From contig NZ_JACJUV010000005.1 of the NCBI RefSeq assembly GCF_014218805.1, positions 9,388 to 73,387 of the forward strand: a stretch of 64,000 nt of DNA, given 5' to 3'. The position numbers and the translations under genes were made by a program. Under the pieces are notes generated by a model, which searched no databases, was not told the DNA's origin, and saw nothing but the letters and a program-made list of their open reading frames with translations. The first letter of the stretch is position 1. Every line of letters begins with the position of its first letter. Source of the stretch: Teredinibacter franksiae. Its GTDB lineage: Bacteria > Pseudomonadota > Gammaproteobacteria > Pseudomonadales > Cellvibrionaceae. This document shows positions 1 to 10,135 of this stretch, piece after piece.

Positions 1-81
1 GGGATTGGTACGTCATAGCATCAGCCTTGAGCTACACTCATTTATATCTCCTTTATCTCCTTTATCTATATAGGGCACGCA

Positions 82-1500
82 ATGGTAGCAAGGGGCCTTA
101 AGGCTTGGACAGAAAAGCTCAGAAAACAGGATATGCCTGTTTTAGGCGATGTTATTGCTGAACTAAACGAGATTACCGGCGACGATGACGCCAATGTCAA
201 CCAATTAGCCGAGGTTATACTTCGCGACCCTCAGTTAACATCGCACGTTTTACGCGTCGCCAATAGTGTGCAGTATAACTATTCAAAGGCCCAAATAAAT
301 ACCGTTAGCCGCGCAATCGTTTTGATTGGCCTAAAGGGTGTAAGAGCCATCTGTATATCCCTATTGGTTATGGACTCTCTATTGGGAGACCAACCCAAAG
401 ACCAACTCTTAAAGCTAATCGCTAGAGGCTTTCATGCCGCAACGCAAGCAAGAAACCTTATCCAAAAAACAGACGAAAAAGCAGCTGAGGAAGTATTTGT
501 TGCAGCGCTTTTGTTTCACCTAGGTGAAATGGCCTTTTGGTCCACGGACGATGGAGACAAAAGCAACCCAGGCTTGGTGAGCGATGACCCGCGGACGCGC
601 AAGGAAGCCATGGAGGATGAGCTGGGTACTACATTTAAAGCCATCACCCGAGAACTGGCAAAGCAGTGGAAACTGGGAGACACGCTGCAGGAATCGCTAA
701 GTTCACGGGGGCCTAAAACCGATAAGGCCCGCGCCGTTGTTATTGGGGAACGGCTTAGCCGTGCCGCTCACTATGGCTGGAGTAGCCCACAAATTAAAAA
801 GGTGCTTCGTGAGGTTATGGAGTACACCTCTTTTGATGCCGAAGGTGCGCTAACCATCGTGCGGGAAAGTGCCGATCAGGCAGCGGAAGTTGCACTCAAT
901 TATGGTGTTTCCGAAGCTTGCCCGCTGATCCCTTCTTCTCGAAAACTGGCAGCGGGCGAAACGATTAAACCTGTAAGCAAGATGCTTAAGGGCGATCCCA
1001 GTATTCAGCTGAGCATACTGCGAGAGCTATCGTCAGCCACCCAAGAAAGACTTGATGTGAACACCATTTTTCAAATGGTATTAGAGGGCATGCACAGAGG
1101 GGTTGGCCTTGAGCGTGTTTGCGTTGCACTCATCGAAAAGCATAAGCTTAAAGCGAAATACATGCTTGGCGAGGGCACAGAGCATTGGCGTAACAGTTTT
1201 TTGTTTGATATTGGCCCTTATACCGAAAACCTGTTTACCTATGTAATAGAGCGGGGCGGTGCACATTTTTTTAGCCACGAAATAATTTCTTCGAGCGCCC
1301 AGTTACTTAACCCGGAGGTCACTCGGATTATCGGTAAAATGCCTTCGTTTTTATCGGTGTTACAAATTGGCGAACGAAAGGTAGGGCTGTTCTACGCAGA
1401 CCGCTGGACCTTTGGGGGCAAGCTTGACGAAGAACAATTTGAAAGTTTTAAACATTTCTCTAGTCAGGCGCAAATGAGCCTGACAATTCAAGCCAAATAA
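82..1500 (+). CDS. HDOD-domain signalling protein with C-terminal GAF-like region
   Basis: Predicted cytoplasmic 472-residue regulator. Residues ~15-215 match the HDOD output domain (hydrophobic helices around VILRDPQLTSHVLRVANS and a SRAIVLIGLKGVRAI stretch), a catalytically inactive relative of HD phosphohydrolases used in signalling. Residues ~310-470 look like a GAF-type sensor (start near LSILRELSSATQERL). The ATG at 82 has AGGG six bases upstream, supporting this start. It is monocistronic and converges on mltD with a 28-base gap. HDOD proteins commonly act in motility, stress or cell-cycle signalling, but the specific target here cannot be read from sequence. The HDOD call is firm and the GAF call moderate. 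Confidence 0.85.
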   Translation: MVARGLKAWTEKLRKQDMPVLGDVIAELNEITGDDDANVNQLAEVILRDPQLTSHVLRVANSVQYNYSKAQINTVSRAIVLIGLKGVRAICISLLVMDSLLGDQPKDQLLKLIARGFHAATQARNLIQKTDEKAAEEVFVAALLFHLGEMAFWSTDDGDKSNPGLVSDDPRTRKEAMEDELGTTFKAITRELAKQWKLGDTLQESLSSRGPKTDKARAVVIGERLSRAAHYGWSSPQIKKVLREVMEYTSFDAEGALTIVRESADQAAEVALNYGVSEACPLIPSSRKLAAGETIKPVSKMLKGDPSIQLSILRELSSATQERLDVNTIFQMVLEGMHRGVGLERVCVALIEKHKLKAKYMLGEGTEHWRNSFLFDIGPYTENLFTYVIERGGAHFFSHEIISSSAQLLNPEVTRIIGKMPSFLSVLQIGERKVGLFYADRWTFGGKLDEEQFESFKHFSSQAQMSLTIQAK

Positions 1501-1528
1501 CCTTGCTTAGGCACCAAATTATAGCGCA

Positions 1529-3178
1529 CTAATTTACGCGAGTTACGTCCACAAAGAGCGTTAGCGATTGACCCGGCTGCAGGTATTTTGACGAATTTAT
1601 ACCGTTCCAACGCAGTATATCGTTTACTTTCAACTGAAATTTATCGGCAATTCGATGAAGTGAGTCGCCCTGACGCACCCTATAGGACACTTTACGGATA
1701 ACAGAGCTTCGTTGTGTGTTTGCACTTGCGAGGTCTTTACTGTTCGTCCAGATGGCCAGTTTCTGTCCACCGTATATTGGGTCGGCTGGCGCCATGTTAT
1801 TCCAGCGCGCGATTTTTTTTGTGGATACATTATAGCGCTGACCTATGGCCCACAGGCTTTCACCTTTTTGTACTCTATGATCAACCCGTGTACCTTTTTC
1901 CGTTTGTGCGCTAGCACTTTTGCGGTTATGCAGGCGCTGCTCTAGGCTCTGACTATAGTGACGAACATCGGCGGCAGCCACTGGTACCATTAGGGTATTT
2001 CCTGCTCGAATAAACGAATTGTTCATATTATTTATCGATTTAAGCGAACGAATACTAATTTTATATTTAGCGGCAATAGTGGATAGTGAATCGCCATTGC
2101 GAATAGTGTAGCGCTCCCAGGTCACGCGGTTTTCGCGTGGGATTGCATTCAAATTTTCAATGAAGGACTGTTCGCGATCGATAGGCACCAATAATTTATG
2201 TGGGCCCTGAGGGTCAGTTGCCCAGCGATTAAAGGCAGGGTTAAGGTGATAGAGTACATCCATATCAACATTGGCAAGCTCGGCCGCTTGCGCAAGATCG
2301 ATTTGGGCTTCGGTATCCACCTGGGCGAAGTAAGGCTGGTTCGGGATTGAATGTAAGTCTAAACCGTATTTCTCCGGCTCACCAATGAGCAGTGAAAGAG
2401 CGATCAGCTTTGGCACGTAGGCCTCGGTTTCCTTCGGTAGCTTTAAATTCCAGAAGTCTGTGGGCTTACCCTTGCGCTTATTTCTACGCATAGATTTAGA
2501 TACATTGCCCGAACCGCTGTTATATGAAGCAAGTGCGTGCATCCAGTCCCCACCAAAACGGGCATTTAGGTTCTCTAGGTAACGCAGTGCCGCATCCGTA
2601 GAGGCGGTAATGTCTCGGCGCCCGTCGTACCACCAGTTCTGTTTTAGGCCCATCATTTTCCCGGTGCCTGGGATAAATTGCCACATACCCGAAGCGCGAC
2701 CATGGGAGTAGGCGAAGGGATCGAAGGCGCTTTCAACAATAGGTAGCAGGGCCAACTCCATTGGCAAATCACGTTTTTCGATTTCTTCTACAATATGAAA
2801 CAAGTAGCGCTCGCCACGGCGTGCAACTCGGTTCATGTATTCTGGGTGCTTCGCATACCAATTAAGTTGTTGTTGAACGCGCTTATTCATGGGTTTGTCT
2901 AGCTGGTATCCGCTGCGAATACGCGTCCACAAATCCATCAATATCGGTTCCGGAAGGGCAGCGAACTCCTCTTCAGACAGGCTTTCGTCTTCCGGCGCCT
3001 GGAGTAAAAATGCGTGGCTCTGAGTGCTTGTGACGGCGTTCGGCGTACCTTCTGTGGCCGACGTCTTTAGATTGTAACAACCGGAAGTAAGCGAAAAAAC
3101 AAATAAGAGTATGGCGAATTTTGTGAGGTTTACCGTGAATTGCTGGTAATTGGGTAGTGCCTTGATTGTGTTGAGCAT
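1529..3178 (-). CDS. mltD: Membrane-bound lytic murein transglycosylase D
   Basis: Lipoprotein enzyme of 549 residues that cleaves peptidoglycan glycan strands to 1,6-anhydro products. A signal peptide ends in lipobox LTSGC (Cys ~34), predicting an outer-membrane anchor. The SLT/goose-lysozyme domain follows, with the family motif PIVESAFDPFAYS carrying the catalytic Glu and then ASGMWQFIPGTG. Three C-terminal LysM repeats begin near YTIRNGDSLSTIA, HRVQKGESLWAIG and YRVRQGDSLHRIA; many MltD proteins have two to four. It lies upstream of gloB on the same strand, with gloB ending 123 bases away, an arrangement common in gammaproteobacteria. Confidence 0.95.
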   Translation of the reverse strand: MLNTIKALPNYQQFTVNLTKFAILLFVFSLTSGCYNLKTSATEGTPNAVTSTQSHAFLLQAPEDESLSEEEFAALPEPILMDLWTRIRSGYQLDKPMNKRVQQQLNWYAKHPEYMNRVARRGERYLFHIVEEIEKRDLPMELALLPIVESAFDPFAYSHGRASGMWQFIPGTGKMMGLKQNWWYDGRRDITASTDAALRYLENLNARFGGDWMHALASYNSGSGNVSKSMRRNKRKGKPTDFWNLKLPKETEAYVPKLIALSLLIGEPEKYGLDLHSIPNQPYFAQVDTEAQIDLAQAAELANVDMDVLYHLNPAFNRWATDPQGPHKLLVPIDREQSFIENLNAIPRENRVTWERYTIRNGDSLSTIAAKYKISIRSLKSINNMNNSFIRAGNTLMVPVAAADVRHYSQSLEQRLHNRKSASAQTEKGTRVDHRVQKGESLWAIGQRYNVSTKKIARWNNMAPADPIYGGQKLAIWTNSKDLASANTQRSSVIRKVSYRVRQGDSLHRIADKFQLKVNDILRWNGINSSKYLQPGQSLTLFVDVTRVN

Positions 3179-3301
3179 TAAAAGGTAAATCTCAGTTATG
3201 TTAAAACGTATCAGTTAAAGCGTGGCGCGGTAGTTTACCGGTGCCATCTGTGATTGCATAGCCTGCGGGATGGATTGCTGCATTCTGTTTGCTGGCACAG
3301 G

Positions 3302-4081
3302 TTAGTACGTATCCTTGTATTGCCGAAGCCGGGTAAATACCTCCAGTTCATTACTCAAATGCGTCGAAAAATGCTTTTCCACCGACGCTATAACCTCTTT
3401 GTCACCACAGCGCAAAAATGGGTTAATTTTTAACTCTAGCTCAAGAGTGGTTGGCAGGCTTGGTTCGTCTCGAGCACGCCGTTGTTCAACGAAAGCTGTG
3501 TACTCAGGTACGTCTCGGTTACTGGGCATAACAGCTGCAGCGAAAGCCAGGTTCGCCAGAGTGTATTCGTGCGTACAATAGATACGTGTGGATACCGGTA
3601 GTTCCGCAATAGTATCAAGCGATGTTTTGAATTGCGCAGCCGTTCCGCCAAGTAGTCGCCCGCAACCCGCCGAGAATAAGGTGTCGCCGCAAAACAGGCT
3701 GACCTCATCGGCTTGCTGGAGAATGTAAGCGAAATGGATTTCGGTGTGACCGGGAATAGACATAACGCGCAGTGAAATCCCGTGTATAGGTGATACTAAT
3801 TCACCGGCCTGCAGGGCATGGCTAACCTGAGGGATAGCGGGTGTGTCAGGCCCATAGACGGGGCACTGGTAGTATTCAGTCAGGCCATTAATACCATCGG
3901 TATGGTCCCAGTGCCGATGGGTAATGACTATGGCCCCAATGCGCTGCTGGTGCGCCTCCAAGTGGGCTATTACCGGTTGAACTTCACCAGGGTCTAGCAC
4001 AACCACTTTATTGGAGTTTTGCTGTTCGAGCACCCAAACATAATTGTCACGGAGTATGGGGACTGCCTTAATTTCTACCAT
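3302..4081 (-). CDS. gloB: Hydroxyacylglutathione hydrolase (glyoxalase II)
   Basis: Cytoplasmic metallo-beta-lactamase-fold enzyme of 259 residues that hydrolyses S-lactoylglutathione to lactate and glutathione, the second step of methylglyoxal detoxification. The binuclear metal motif THRHWDHTDG (THxHxDH) is present, followed by PGHTEIHFAY, FCGDTLFSAGCGR and CTHEYTLANL, giving the remaining His and Asp ligands. Length matches the family (~250-260). It is divergent from the methyltransferase gene across a short intergenic region, the conserved gloB / methyltransferase / rnhA / dnaQ arrangement. Confidence 0.95.
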   Translation of the reverse strand: MVEIKAVPILRDNYVWVLEQQNSNKVVVLDPGEVQPVIAHLEAHQQRIGAIVITHRHWDHTDGINGLTEYYQCPVYGPDTPAIPQVSHALQAGELVSPIHGISLRVMSIPGHTEIHFAYILQQADEVSLFCGDTLFSAGCGRLLGGTAAQFKTSLDTIAELPVSTRIYCTHEYTLANLAFAAAVMPSNRDVPEYTAFVEQRRARDEPSLPTTLELELKINPFLRCGDKEVIASVEKHFSTHLSNELEVFTRLRQYKDTY

Positions 4082-4177
4082 CTACACATTCGCTGTATCG
4101 CTGTTGCCTTAACGCCCAAAACACGAGGGTATTTACCCGTATAGTAATTCCTTGTGTTCGGCGGTTGCCTGGTTCAG

Positions 4178-4183
4178 TATAAT
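4178..4183 (+). promoter_or_regulatory. Candidate -10 box for methyltransferase-rnhA-dnaQ
   Basis: A perfect TATAAT lies in the gloB/methyltransferase divergent gap, but no convincing -35 hexamer sits 16-18 bases upstream. If used, transcription would begin near 4190, too close to the ATG at 4196, which favours the ATG at 4232 for the methyltransferase. Confidence 0.35.
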
Positions 4184-4231
4184 TCTTGAATATTCATGCA
4201 CCGCCTTACTTTAGCCTTTAGATTAGCCATC

Positions 4232-5068
4232 ATGACTCCTCATAAGCGTGTTATTGCTCCGCTACATCAAACCATTGCCAATATCGCCGAGTGGTATGAT
4301 ACGCCACTTGGCAAGTGTGTACTTGCCGCTGAACAACAAGTGCTCAACGACGAACTGAGCTGCCTGTTTGGTTATCACCTGATGCAACTCAGTGTTCTTC
4401 CTCATCACCGGCTTTCTGAATCAAGCCGCATCAATCACTGCTTCACGCTAGCCCCCTCCGTAGTAGACGCTACCCGTGCCCGCGAGCAGCTGTGCGATGT
4501 ACAGGGCCTCTCCGAGTTGGATGCCTTACCGCTAGCCGATGAATCTATCGATGTCACCATATTGCACCATGTCCTGGAGTTCTCCAGCAATCCGCATCAG
4601 GTGTTAAAAGAGGCGGCTAGAGTAACCGTTGCGCGAGGGCACATTGTTCTATTTGCCTTCAACCCTATTAGCGCTATGGGGTTGATGCAGTTGTGCTGCC
4701 AGTTTTTTAGCAAGCAAGCGATATGGCAGCGACGTCCGCTGCGCATTTCACGTATGCGCGATTGGTTAGAGTTTTTAGACTTCTCCTGCTTGGGCGTTCG
4801 CCACGTTTCGCATAACCTTCCTATCAACAATGCGCGTTACCTTGGTCACAGTCAGTTTGCCGAACGTAGGATCAGTAATCGGTTGCCGCTTAGCAATGTA
4901 TATTGCATAGTCGCGCGCAAAGACAAAGTCGGGCTTACCCCGATAAAACCCGCATGGGAAAATAGCCGGTTCTTGGGGGCTCAACCTCTACCGAAGCGAT
5001 CGATGAGTTCACGCTCGCCAGAATCGGCTCTTATACTGCCCCTGCGTCGTAGAAACAGAATTAAATAA
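4232..5068 (+). CDS. SAM-dependent class I methyltransferase
   Basis: Small cytoplasmic methyltransferase of about 278 residues. The Methyltransf_11-type core is visible: an acidic [19 protein letters not shown] segment (post-motif I to motif II) and then [21 protein letters not shown]. It is the usual neighbour of gloB, rnhA and dnaQ in gammaproteobacteria, where its substrate is not established. I chose the ATG at 4232 because conserved sequence begins soon after it ([11 protein letters not shown]) and because the only good -10 box is too close to the alternative ATG at 4196. Neither start has a clear ribosome binding site. The short gap to rnhA suggests co-transcription. Confidence 0.85.
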   Translation: MTPHKRVIAPLHQTIANIAEWYDTPLGKCVLAAEQQVLNDELSCLFGYHLMQLSVLPHHRLSESSRINHCFTLAPSVVDATRAREQLCDVQGLSELDALPLADESIDVTILHHVLEFSSNPHQVLKEAARVTVARGHIVLFAFNPISAMGLMQLCCQFFSKQAIWQRRPLRISRMRDWLEFLDFSCLGVRHVSHNLPINNARYLGHSQFAERRISNRLPLSNVYCIVARKDKVGLTPIKPAWENSRFLGAQPLPKRSMSSRSPESALILPLRRRNRIK

Positions 5069-5081
5069 GGTATATAACTTC

Positions 5082-5513
5082 TTGAAAAAAATAGAATTAT
5101 TCTCTGATGGCGCCTGTAAGGGTAACCCAGGCCCCGGGGGCTGGGGTGTACTGTTACGCCATGAAGGAAAAGAAAAAAGCTTGTACGGTGGCGAGGCACA
5201 AACCACCAATAACCGCATGGAGCTACTCGCAGCCATTGAAGGCTTAGGCGCACTGAAAGAAACCTGCGAGGTTGTCCTAACTACAGACTCCCAGTACGTG
5301 AGAAAAGGCATTACCGAGTGGATCACCAACTGGAAGCGAAATAACTGGCGCAATGCTGCGAAAAAACCGGTTGCCAACAAAGACCTGTGGCAGGCCCTTG
5401 ATGAGCAAGCGCAAAGACATAAAATTACCTGGAAGTGGGTAAAAGGTCACAGCGGTCATCGCGAGAATGAAATAGCGGACCAATTGGCCAACAAAGGCAT
5501 AGAGGACTTATAG
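5082..5513 (+). CDS. rnhA: Ribonuclease HI
   Basis: Cytoplasmic 143-residue endonuclease degrading the RNA strand of RNA:DNA hybrids (R-loops and primers). Family landmarks include [16 protein letters not shown] (first catalytic Asp), [15 protein letters not shown] (catalytic Glu), [11 protein letters not shown] (second Asp) and [14 protein letters not shown] (His loop and last Asp). It starts with TTG at 5082, giving [10 protein letters not shown], after an AAGG at 5067-5070. Its stop codon abuts the GTG start of dnaQ, so the two are very probably co-translated, as in many relatives. Confidence 0.97.
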   Translation: MKKIELFSDGACKGNPGPGGWGVLLRHEGKEKSLYGGEAQTTNNRMELLAAIEGLGALKETCEVVLTTDSQYVRKGITEWITNWKRNNWRNAAKKPVANKDLWQALDEQAQRHKITWKWVKGHSGHRENEIADQLANKGIEDL

Positions 5514-6227
5514 GTGAGGCAGGTCGTACTCGATACAGAAACAACCGGCCTCGAGCCGGAGCAAGGCCACAAAATCATTGAAATTGGTTGTGTAGAGTTA
5601 GTTAATCGTAAATTGACGGGCCGCCACTACCACCAATACATCAAGCCAATGCGTGACATTGACGAAGGCGCAATGGAAGTTCACGGCATTACTAACGAAA
5701 TGCTCGAAGACAAGCCGGTATTCGCGCAAGTCGCCGATGAGTTTCTGACCTTTATAGGCGATGCTGAACTGGTTATCCATAATGCCCCCTTTGATGTCGG
5801 CTTTTTGGATAACGAGCTTAAATTGTTGAACCGTGGGCTTGCGTTAATCGCCGACCGGTGCGGCATACTCGATACCCTGGTGTACGCGCGGCGCAAACAT
5901 CCTGGGCAAAAAAATAATCTGGATGCCCTTTGCAAACGCTACATGGTCGACAACTCTCAACGAGACCTCCATGGGGCACTGTTAGATGCGGAGATTCTGG
6001 CCGACGTTTATCTGCTGATGACCGGCGGGCAAACCAATCTAGCGCTAGGGGGGAACCAGTCTGGTTCCGGTGATCAAGAAGGGGAAGACCAAATTGTACG
6101 GCTAGACGTATCCCGACCAGCACTCAAAGTGTTAGCCCCTAGTGAAGAGGAACTCTCTGCCCATAGAGAAAAGCTCAGCACAATAGACAAAGCCTCTGGT
6201 GGAAATTGTGTGTGGCTAAAAAGTTAG
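5514..6227 (+). CDS. dnaQ: DNA polymerase III epsilon subunit (proofreading 3'-5' exonuclease)
   Basis: 237-residue DEDDh exonuclease that proofreads for the replicative polymerase. ExoI is VLDTETTGLEP, ExoII is VIHNAPFDVGFLDNEL, and ExoIII is HGALLDAEILADVYLLM with the catalytic His and Asp. The C-terminal tail after ~185 is the flexible segment that contacts DnaE in the family. It starts with GTG directly after the rnhA stop codon. A strong terminator follows at 6251-6293. Confidence 0.96.
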   Translation: MRQVVLDTETTGLEPEQGHKIIEIGCVELVNRKLTGRHYHQYIKPMRDIDEGAMEVHGITNEMLEDKPVFAQVADEFLTFIGDAELVIHNAPFDVGFLDNELKLLNRGLALIADRCGILDTLVYARRKHPGQKNNLDALCKRYMVDNSQRDLHGALLDAEILADVYLLMTGGQTNLALGGNQSGSGDQEGEDQIVRLDVSRPALKVLAPSEEELSAHREKLSTIDKASGGNCVWLKS

Positions 6228-6250
6228 ATACCAAAGCCAAATAAGAAAAT

Positions 6251-6293
6251 CCACACAATAAAAAAGGGCCCTCGGCCCTTTTTTATTGTGTGG
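6251..6293. terminator. Bidirectional rho-independent terminator
   Basis: A perfect 20-bp inverted repeat (CCACACAATAAAAAAGGGCC paired with its complement, 3-base CTC loop) has A-rich and T-rich flanks inside the stem. It therefore serves both convergent genes, dnaQ (+) and nhaB (-). Confidence 0.93.
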
Positions 6294-6302
6294 AGGAGCC
6301 CC

Positions 6303-7805
6303 TTATACCATTTGGTAAACCGCAATAAAGCCAACAATACCCAAAACAAAGGTATAGGGCACAGCCATAATCACCATACGGCCATAGGACAACCGAATAA
6401 GCGGCGCTAACGCTGATGTTAGCAAGAACAGGAATGCTGCTTGCCCGTTGGGTGTGGCAACACTGGGCAAATTGGTACCCGTATTAATCGCCACAGCTAA
6501 AAGGTCGAAATGCTCACGGGTGATGGTGCCGGCATCAAGCGCATCTTTAACTTCAGTTATATAGACGGTAGCCACAAATACGTTATCGCTAATCATCGAC
6601 AAAAAACCATTTGCGGCAAAGAACATTGGGCCTTGCAGGTTCTCATCCAAATCTAGCAGCATATGGGTAATTGGCTGGAAAAGGTGCTGATCGTGTATAA
6701 CCGCAACGATTGCAAAAAACACCACCAACAGAGCGGTGAAAGGCAGCGCCTCTTCGAATGCATGGCCTATGCGATGCTCATCAATTACACCATTAAAGGC
6801 TGTGAGCATAATGATGACAGCTAACCCAATTAAGCCAACCTCAGCTACATGCAGCGCGAGGGCGACAACTAGAAATAGCGCACCAGCGGCCTGAATAATA
6901 AGCTCGCATTTTTCTCGGGTAGTGCGCTTCGCCGACTGCACCTTATCGAAATCCGTAAGAATTTTACGAACACTTTCTGGCAACTCCGAACCGTAACCAA
7001 AGAATTTAACCTTCTCTAAGACTCCGCAGGTAATGAGGCCAGCAACGAGGGTTGGCATAGATACAGGCGCCATTTTGAGGAAGAAAGTAATGAAATCCCA
7101 GCCGGCCTCCTCTGCAATCACCAGGTTTTGGGGCTCGCCAACTAGCGTACAGACACCACCCAAGGCCGTACCCACTGCGCCGTGCATAATTAAGCTACGC
7201 AGGAATGCTCGAAAAGCCTCTAAGTCTTGGCTATGGGTATCTTGGACATTACCGTCGTCTGAATGGTCATAGTCTCCACCTGATCCGTGGTGGCCTGATG
7301 CAAACCGGTGATACACCCCATAAAAACCCACCGACACTGCAATCAACACCGCCGTCACCGTTAACGCATCGAGAAATGCTGATAAAACAGCCGAAACCAA
7401 GCAAAACAATAGCGATAACAAAACTTTCGAGCGAATACCCAGAAGGATTTTAGTGAATATAAACAGCAACAGGCTTTTCATAAAATAAATGCCTGCAACC
7501 ATGAACATCAGTAGCAAAATCACTTCAAAGTTGGCTGCCGTTTCATGGAAAACGCTGTCTGGCGAGGTCATACCAATAGCTACAGCCTCGATAGCAAGCA
7601 GCCCGCCAGGCTGCAATGGATAGCATTTTAACGCCATCGCTAGCGTAAAGATGAACTCAAGCACCAACACCCAGCCCGCGAGAAAAGGGTTAATGGCGAA
7701 AAGTACCGGGTTAATAATTAAGAAAGCAATAATGGTTTGCTTGTACCAAGTGCCGGATTGACCAAGAAAATTATCGGCGAAGGCGCTTAGAGTGTTTTGT
7801 GACAT
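6303..7805 (-). CDS. nhaB: Na+/H+ antiporter NhaB
   Basis: Inner-membrane sodium/proton antiporter of 500 residues (E. coli NhaB is about 513), with around twelve hydrophobic helices and a charged cytoplasmic loop rich in His/Asp near residues 165-190. Characteristic stretches include [17 protein letters not shown] and [14 protein letters not shown], and [18 protein letters not shown] near the C-terminus. It contributes to Na+ extrusion and pH homeostasis, fitting a marine or saline habitat. AAGGA nine bases before the ATG supports the start. It is monocistronic, convergent with dnaQ. Confidence 0.95.
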   Translation of the reverse strand: MSQNTLSAFADNFLGQSGTWYKQTIIAFLIINPVLFAINPFLAGWVLVLEFIFTLAMALKCYPLQPGGLLAIEAVAIGMTSPDSVFHETAANFEVILLLMFMVAGIYFMKSLLLFIFTKILLGIRSKVLLSLLFCLVSAVLSAFLDALTVTAVLIAVSVGFYGVYHRFASGHHGSGGDYDHSDDGNVQDTHSQDLEAFRAFLRSLIMHGAVGTALGGVCTLVGEPQNLVIAEEAGWDFITFFLKMAPVSMPTLVAGLITCGVLEKVKFFGYGSELPESVRKILTDFDKVQSAKRTTREKCELIIQAAGALFLVVALALHVAEVGLIGLAVIIMLTAFNGVIDEHRIGHAFEEALPFTALLVVFFAIVAVIHDQHLFQPITHMLLDLDENLQGPMFFAANGFLSMISDNVFVATVYITEVKDALDAGTITREHFDLLAVAINTGTNLPSVATPNGQAAFLFLLTSALAPLIRLSYGRMVIMAVPYTFVLGIVGFIAVYQMV

Positions 7806-8335
7806 GAGGATAAATCCTTAAAGATCAGCAGGTATGGATAAAACGTCTGATTTTAGGCTAAACAGAAATAAGGATAGACCATTCCGGCTATTAAAGCGTT
7901 TATAGGATTAAGTGTATTTCTGCTGCATCTGTTGGTATTACCACCAAAATCAGTACAAAAGCCGAGCATCTATAGCTAAAGCATAGGGTGATTTCACAGG
8001 GCCGCGTAAAATGAACTATCAACTAGTAAAATGCAAGCATTATCAGTCACTTAGAGTGAGCCAAACGTAAAGTTTTACCGAGCGAGTAGTGGTGCGAGTA
8101 TTTGTGAAAACGGTAAAGGTTTAGACTTGGCGCCGTGCTCAGCCTGGGTGCCAGATAATAGCGTGTGACAAAATCGAGATTTTCTATTAAGGTTCGAAGG
8201 TAACTCTAAGAAAATTAAAGACTTTTTGCCGATCCATATTATACTTAGATGGTCTTAGGGTATGGTCGCAGGCCGTTAACTTGTGCAAAGTATCGAGTAA
8301 ATATTAAGTAATATGGTTATTATCACCAGAATCGT
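7806..8335. other. Gene-free stretch upstream of fimL
   Basis: About 530 bases lie between the divergent starts of nhaB and fimL. I see no convincing ORF or known RNA family. There is a small hairpin TCACT-TAG-AGTGA near 8047-8059. The region probably holds both promoters. Confidence 0.5.
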
Positions 8336-8366
8336 AATAACCCAAGCGACAGGCGCTTGGGTTATT
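8336..8366. terminator. Strong 13-bp hairpin just upstream of fimL
   Basis: AATAACCCAAGCG (8336-8348) and CGCTTGGGTTATT (8354-8366) pair perfectly around ACAGG. It resembles a terminator but has no long U-run. It lies between the 530-base non-coding region and the fimL ribosome binding site, so it may end a short leader or small RNA, or attenuate fimL. Confidence 0.55.
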
Positions 8367-8404
8367 TGCCAAAAGTTAAATATACAGTTGAGGAAAGTTG
8401 TATT

Positions 8405-10135
8405 GTGAAGCGGTCAACGGATGCTGTGAATTTTCAATCGTTGAACATGGTGCGGGAAGAACTCGTCGCTACAATCGAGGAGTCTGCGCGCACCCTAGAA
8501 AACTTTGTTAATCAGCAAGAGGACACCAAAGCGCTACAAAGCTGCATAGATGGTATTCGCCAGATCGTCGGGATTTTACGGTTAATCCAGTTTAACGGCG
8601 CGTGCTTGTTAGCTGAAGAGCTTCTCGTTACTGCAAACGATATATCTCCAGGTAACAGCGGCCCAGAGTACGATAAGCGTTTAGTCGTTATTTCCAATAC
8701 ATTCTTTGTTTTAACCAGATACTTAGAATACATTCAACAAGTTGAACGAAAAGTTCCTATCTTGTTGGTCGCTCAGATAAACGAATTAAGAAAGCTGCGT
8801 TCCGAGCCAGCCTTGACCGAATGTCACTTTTTTCATATAGACCTCGGCAAATCGCCACAGATACCGGCTTTCGATACGCTTGATACCCACGGTGAACCCT
8901 TTCAAAACACCGTGCGCCGCCTGCGTCAAATGTATCAAATTGGCTTACTCGGGCTGGTTCGGGAAAAACAACTAAAAAATTCTCTGGCCTTAATGCGAAG
9001 AGCGATGATTCGCATGCAAAGATTAACGGGTACCAAGCCCCCCCTTGCACTGCTGTGGTGGATGGCGAATATAACCCTCGACGCAATGAATGCACAGGGC
9101 ATGGCCATCCTTGAAACGCGAAAATTGCTCTTTAGCCGAATTGACCGTGTTTTACGTCAGGTACAAAATAACGGCGAAGCTGCATTAAACTCGGCGCCGC
9201 CGCGAGCGCTCCTAAAAGAACTGGTCTACCTTATAGCGCTCTCAGGAAAAGATTCCGACGATATCCGCACCATTCGCAGTAATTACGGTATAGAGTCTTT
9301 TGCTTATAGTGACAAAGACCTTACCAATGAACGCGATGCACTCCACGGCCCAAGTGCTCATACCGTCATGTCACTGGCTAAAGTACTGCAATCCGAGCTT
9401 ACCAACACCAAAAGAGTACTCGAAAGCGCCGCCCAAAGTGAATCTCAAAGAGTAGATGATATTGATGAATTTATAGCCAACCTGCATAAAATTGCCGAAA
9501 TACTCGCAATTGTTGGCTTAACTTCGCCGAGCAATATTTTGCGCGAGGAAATTAAGCGAATTCAACTATGGAAAATGGCGGAAGATGGGCCTGATGGTTC
9601 GGAGCTTGCCGACGTAGCCAATACCATGCTTTACCTCGACAGTGCCGTACTCGCACTTGAAAGCGCCAAGCTGTCCGATGAAAAACTCGCCGAAGCTAAC
9701 AAAGTCGCCCAACAGGAAATTGTAGCCTCAACTGAATTGTCAGAAGCAGGGCGCATTGTTATCGAGGAGTGTGAGGCGGGCCTTTCTTTAACAAAACGAG
9801 CTTTAACCTCCTTCTCGGACTCCAATTTTGATACTGGGCATATCCGTAACATCGCCAAAACACTCAACACTGTTCGTGGCGGCATGATTATGCTCAAAAA
9901 AGACCGCGCAGCCGATATTCTAGGGCAATGCGTTCGTTTTGTTGAGGACGTGCTAATGGATCCTGATCGCCCAGCTGCACTGAAAGAATTACTTGAAACC
10001 TTTGCCGATGCAGTGGTGGCCGTTGAATACTATTTAGACTCCGCCAGCATTAATTTAGAAATGGACGACACGGTTCTTAAAGTTGCCGAAGAAAGCCTAG
10101 AAGCGCTAGGGCATGCAGTCTATGGAGACGATTAA
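8405..10135 (+). CDS. fimL: FimL-like protein (ChpA N-terminal-like, type IV pilus / cAMP signalling)
   Basis: 576-residue cytoplasmic, mostly helical protein resembling FimL, which is homologous to the N-terminal Hpt-like region of ChpA but lacks the phosphoacceptor His. In Pseudomonas FimL promotes twitching motility through the Chp/cAMP pathway. The N-terminus (VREELVATIEESARTLENFV) and the GILRLIQFNGACLLAEELL segment are typical. The adjacent nudC gene reproduces the Pseudomonas fimL-nudC order. I place the start at GTG 8405, preceded by GAGGAAAG. The in-frame TTG at 8357 lies inside a perfect hairpin and is unlikely. The 3' end overlaps nudC by 23 bases. Confidence 0.75.
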   Translation: MKRSTDAVNFQSLNMVREELVATIEESARTLENFVNQQEDTKALQSCIDGIRQIVGILRLIQFNGACLLAEELLVTANDISPGNSGPEYDKRLVVISNTFFVLTRYLEYIQQVERKVPILLVAQINELRKLRSEPALTECHFFHIDLGKSPQIPAFDTLDTHGEPFQNTVRRLRQMYQIGLLGLVREKQLKNSLALMRRAMIRMQRLTGTKPPLALLWWMANITLDAMNAQGMAILETRKLLFSRIDRVLRQVQNNGEAALNSAPPRALLKELVYLIALSGKDSDDIRTIRSNYGIESFAYSDKDLTNERDALHGPSAHTVMSLAKVLQSELTNTKRVLESAAQSESQRVDDIDEFIANLHKIAEILAIVGLTSPSNILREEIKRIQLWKMAEDGPDGSELADVANTMLYLDSAVLALESAKLSDEKLAEANKVAQQEIVASTELSEAGRIVIEECEAGLSLTKRALTSFSDSNFDTGHIRNIAKTLNTVRGGMIMLKKDRAADILGQCVRFVEDVLMDPDRPAALKELLETFADAVVAVEYYLDSASINLEMDDTVLKVAEESLEALGHAVYGDD

